Shown: in pieces, positions 7,024-9,465 of the stretch
Layout: each line of letters opens with the position of its first letter
How positions within the stretch are numbered: the stretch's first letter is position 1
NCBI GenBank assembly: GCA_964580495.1
Contig: CAZOKE010000024.1
Location: 1-9,465, forward strand
Direction: 5' to 3'
DNA from: JAIFWV01 sp964580495
Lineage (GTDB): Bacteria; Patescibacteriota; Doudnabacteria; UBA920; O2-02-FULL-48-8
DNA: 9,465 nt
Notes under the pieces: model-generated
Seen by the model: only the letters and a program-made list of their open reading frames with translations
The model's database searches: none
Told to the model about the DNA's origin: nothing
Made by a program: the position numbers and the translations under genes

Positions 7024-7045
7024 ATTGCTAAATTTAAGCTAAAAT
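7017..7045 (+). promoter_or_regulatory. Candidate promoter for the flippase operon
   Basis: TTTTCA (7017-7022), a 17-base spacer and TAAAAT (7040-7045). Transcription would begin near 7052, six bases before the ATG at 7058. It interlocks with the divergent promoter: its -35 covers the first codon of the glycosyltransferase gene, and the -10 boxes are three bases apart. Weak -35, AT-rich surroundings. Confidence 0.35.
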
Positions 7046-7059
7046 ATGCTTATTGTTAT
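7031..7059 (-). promoter_or_regulatory. Candidate promoter for the glycosyltransferase gene
   Basis: Read on the minus strand: ATAACA (7059-7054), a 17-base spacer, and TAAATT (7036-7031), then seven bases (TAGCAAT) and the ATG at 7023. The seven-base distance equals that at the ligase-like gene, again predicting a leaderless message. The region is AT-rich, so chance matches are likely. Confidence 0.35.
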
Positions 7060-8356
7060 GGAATTGCTAATCCACTGGTTTCGGAAATTATACAACTTAG
7101 TTTTCGGTTATGACCCGTCCGAGTTCAGCTCGGAATTGTTTCGTAATTTCGTTTTGGCTGCCGGCTCGACTGGGATTGCCACAATTCTCACTTTTGGCAT
7201 CAATATCTTAGGAGCTCGTTACATGGGTCCTTCGGAATTTGGAAAATGGAACCTGATAGGCAGTTGGGCGGAATTTATGGTGATTATCCCGCTTTTTGGT
7301 TTTACCGCAGCTGTGCCGAGGTATCTAGGCGCCAGCAAAGACGAAGGTCAAAAGCAGAGGTTTATAGGAAGCGCTTTCCAAATAACGATGATCTTGTCAT
7401 TGGTCTGTTTCCCGATATTTTGGCTTATCCAAAAGCAATGGCGTGTTATTCCTGATTCGTCTTTAGCCGGGGCAACGTTCATCTATGCTATTATCTTAGC
7501 ATTTTTCTATTTAGTCCAGTCGTTCTTCCAGGGCATGAAGCAATTCAAACGTCTATCGATTCTTTGGGTTGTTTCTGCACTTGGTTTCGTGGCCACAGTA
7601 TTAATTTATATTTTTGTACTCCACAATCATTCTTATAAGAGTCTTTATCTGGGCAATGTTATTCGGCTGGCGTTTATGGTTGTTTCTGGAATGGTTTTAT
7701 TTGGATCAATTCTATGGCACTTCAGTAAGGGAGAATCAAAGCAATTGTTACATTTTGGTTCATATAGTATGTTATCCGTGGTGGCCGGTTTTTTTAGTTT
7801 AGGGTCTATTGATAATATAATGCTTAATCACTTCCTGGGACCTTCTAGTGTCGGTCTATATTCTGCTTATATGGTTGCTTTTAGTATTTTTATTGGTAAA
7901 ATTGTTAGTGCATTTTCACAGGTCTTTCTCCCTATGGCATCAGGAAGTTCCAATCCAAAAGATTTATTATCAGGCGTACTTAATAAGGTAAAAATTTTAT
8001 TTTTTCCTTTAGTATTCGGACTCTTTATTTTAATATGGCTAGTATTTGGATTTTATGGTAAAGGTTTTGTTTTCGATCCAAAGTTAGCCTTCATGATTGG
8101 AATTAGCAATGCCCTCTATGGGATTCTTGTCATAATAGGAAATATTGTAATTACAATAGGGATTAAAGGTGCTCGTATAGGAGTATTATTTGCAATAACT
8201 TCTGCCTCAATAAATGTTATATTCAATTATATATTAATTCCAAGATTTCAATTGTATGGTACGGTGTTCGCAACAATTTTGGCAACTTTGACAGTTATGA
8301 TCTGGGCGATTCGTTTTATTCGAACAAATACGTTTAAAGCTTCAAAACAAGAATGA
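7058..8356 (+). CDS. Wzx-type polysaccharide flippase (MATE-like/MOP superfamily)
   Basis: 432 residues from ATG 7058; an in-frame ATG at 7046 would add MLIV but abuts the predicted -10 box, so the downstream start is preferred, without a ribosome binding site to decide. Numbered from 7046: about a dozen hydrophobic helices, with the family signature ILGARYMGPSEFGKWNL (54-70), AAVPRYLGASKDEGQK (88-103), and in the second half DNIMLNHFLGPSSVGLYSAY (256-275), the matching position of the other lobe. Length fits the usual 400-500. These proteins move undecaprenyl- or polyprenyl-linked glycans across the cytoplasmic membrane. The last codons overlap the next gene by four bases (ATGA). GC falls strongly within the gene, from about 45% in 7081-7500 to about 33% in 7741-8340 by hand count. 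Confidence 0.87.
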   Translation: MELLIHWFRKLYNLVFGYDPSEFSSELFRNFVLAAGSTGIATILTFGINILGARYMGPSEFGKWNLIGSWAEFMVIIPLFGFTAAVPRYLGASKDEGQKQRFIGSAFQITMILSLVCFPIFWLIQKQWRVIPDSSLAGATFIYAIILAFFYLVQSFFQGMKQFKRLSILWVVSALGFVATVLIYIFVLHNHSYKSLYLGNVIRLAFMVVSGMVLFGSILWHFSKGESKQLLHFGSYSMLSVVAGFFSLGSIDNIMLNHFLGPSSVGLYSAYMVAFSIFIGKIVSAFSQVFLPMASGSSNPKDLLSGVLNKVKILFFPLVFGLFILIWLVFGFYGKGFVFDPKLAFMIGISNALYGILVIIGNIVITIGIKGARIGVLFAITSASINVIFNYILIPRFQLYGTVFATILATLTVMIWAIRFIRTNTFKASKQE

Positions 8357-9120
8357 GCAATAAAATGTCTGATCCATATTATTGGGATGGCGTCTGGGAA
8401 GAAGAAAGAGCCCTTCCAATTATATTTAAACCAGTTTATCATCCTTATTATGTGGATATTCTTCATCGATTTTTTAAGAGATATTTACCGCAAAAAAAAG
8501 CCTTGAATTTTATCGAATTGGGTGCCGCTCCAGCAAGTTGGATGCATTATTTTTATTCAGAGTTTGGCTATAATGTTTCGGGAATAGAATATTCTGATGA
8601 AGGATTTTTCCTAGGTAGAAAGAATATAGAGTTGCTCAATTTTCCCGCCAATTTTTATAAAGGTGATATTTTTTCATTTCAGTTCCCAATAAAATATGAC
8701 ATAGTATTCTCTGCAGGATTGATCGAACATTTTGATCCACCTTTTGAAATAGTAAAAAAACATTTAGATATTACTAAACCCGGTGGATACTGCGTAATAG
8801 GTGTACCAAACATTAAAAAATCATTTTATGGTAAAATTCAGAAACTGTTCGATACCAAAAGTTTGAGAACATATAAAGACGTCTCAAAGGATGACTTGTA
8901 TGAATTTTTTAGCACCCAAGAAGCCAAAGTAATTGCTTGTACTTACGTTGGTGTATTTAGTTTGCATGTATTATACCTTCCTTCGTCAAAGCCAAACATT
9001 ATTAAGATAATAAGGTTTATTCAGACTTTATTGGATCGAGTATTTAAAATTTTAGATATTTCCCAAGAAACACGAATCTTTAGTCCTTATATTTTTATTA
9101 TTTATAAAAAAAATGTCTAA
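8353..9120 (+). CDS. Class I SAM-dependent methyltransferase
   Basis: 255 residues from ATG 8353, which overlaps the flippase stop as ATGA and suggests translational coupling; an in-frame ATG at 8365 is possible. Rossmann-type motifs: motif I FIELGAAPASW (53-63), the end of strand 2 at GIEYS with acidic E79 (the expected ribose-binding position), GDIFSF with D105, and FSAGLIEHF (119-127) followed by the KPGGYCVIGVP strand (142-152). The second glycine of the usual GxGxG is replaced (G-A-A-P), but this G-x-x-P form is found in active members. The region after 160 is helical and may form the substrate lid. In this context methylation of a sugar or glycan end is likely, but the substrate is not encoded in the visible motifs; other small molecules are possible. 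AT-rich (about one third GC) like the end of the flippase gene. Confidence 0.8.
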   Translation: MSNKMSDPYYWDGVWEEERALPIIFKPVYHPYYVDILHRFFKRYLPQKKALNFIELGAAPASWMHYFYSEFGYNVSGIEYSDEGFFLGRKNIELLNFPANFYKGDIFSFQFPIKYDIVFSAGLIEHFDPPFEIVKKHLDITKPGGYCVIGVPNIKKSFYGKIQKLFDTKSLRTYKDVSKDDLYEFFSTQEAKVIACTYVGVFSLHVLYLPSSKPNIIKIIRFIQTLLDRVFKILDISQETRIFSPYIFIIYKKNV

Positions 9121-9465
9121 CGAAGATATCAAATTATGGGATTTTCACCAAACTTCTAACCGTCGTGTATTTTCGATTTCTCACGCACGTTTTAAATTTT
9201 TAGCAAATAAAATAAAAAAAGAATCCAAAAAGAACAGCAAAATTTTGGATATTGGTTTTGGTGATGGTACTCTTTTCAACGAATTAGCCTTTCGAGAATC
9301 AAGTTTTAAATTATATGGAGCGGATTTTTCTCATGATAATGTCGAACTTACCAAAACACTCTTCAATAACGATGATATCGAAGTTGATTTCAGAAATGCT
9401 TCTATTGATAAGTTGCCTTATGAGGATAATTATTTTGATGTCGTAGTGACAAGCGAGGTTCTTGA
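9113..9465 (+). CDS. Class I SAM-dependent methyltransferase (3' end outside window)
   Basis: Begins at ATG 9113 (MSNEDIKLWDFHQTSNRRVF), overlapping the preceding gene by eight bases, and runs open to the window edge (117 full codons). Motif I is KILDIGFGDGTL (43-54) with the intact G-x-G-x-G pattern, strand 2 ends at LYGADFS with D71, and PYEDNYFDVVVTSEVL (102-117) is the motif just before the usual E-H of Methyltransf_11/23-type enzymes. It is not a copy of the upstream methyltransferase: motifs and spacing differ. Probably the third cistron of the flippase operon. The substrate is unknown; sugar or lipid-glycan methylation and ubiquinone-type methylation share this fold. Confidence 0.8.
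   Translation, partial: MSNEDIKLWDFHQTSNRRVFSISHARFKFLANKIKKESKKNSKILDIGFGDGTLFNELAFRESSFKLYGADFSHDNVELTKTLFNNDDIEVDFRNASIDKLPYEDNYFDVVVTSEVL

Overview
The window looks like a chromosomal fragment of an uncultivated bacterium, most likely a Patescibacteria/CPR-type lineage. This is inference from gene style, not a marker-gene call. The first gene has the Ser/Thr/Asn/Ala-rich, nearly cysteine-free, beta-rich modular look of CPR surface-layer-like proteins. It is followed by an O-antigen-ligase-superfamily protein with a TPR tail and by glycan genes. Intergenic spaces are tiny, genes overlap, and I see no Shine-Dalgarno sequences in front of the starts. UGA is used as a normal stop (5924-5926 and 8354-8356), so the UGA=Gly code of Gracilibacteria/Absconditabacteria does not apply. 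The run of ten Ns at 5597-5606 marks a draft or metagenome scaffold.

Layout: (1) 1-2885 (+), the 3' part of a large secreted surface-layer-like protein made of repeated beta modules, with a hairpin across its stop codon and an intrinsic terminator behind it. (2) 2990-5143 (+), a polytopic Wzy_C/O-antigen-ligase-like protein with a C-terminal TPR domain, expressed from an extended -10 promoter that predicts a leaderless mRNA. (3) 5212-5926 (+), a membrane-anchored TPR protein interrupted by the assembly gap. (4) 5929-7023 (-), a GT4 glycosyltransferase, convergent with (3) with 2 bases between the stop codons. (5) A short divergent promoter region around 7017-7059, then on (+) a Wzx-type flippase (to 8356) and two class I SAM-dependent methyltransferases (8353-9120, and 9113 to the window edge) joined by 4- and 8-base overlaps.

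How the genes may work together (inference): the glycosyltransferase builds a lipid-linked glycan, the methyltransferases may modify it or its sugar precursors, the flippase moves it across the membrane, and the Wzy_C/TPR protein polymerises it or transfers it to an acceptor. The abundant-looking surface protein next door is an attractive acceptor, so the window may be the edge of a surface-protein glycosylation locus.

Base composition falls steadily across the window: about 55% GC in sampled lines of the surface-protein gene, low-to-mid 40s in the middle, and about 33% by the end. The sharpest change lies inside the flippase gene. I see no tRNA, rRNA, CRISPR array, insertion sequence, attachment site or replication origin. 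No stretch over 300 bases lacks a gene.
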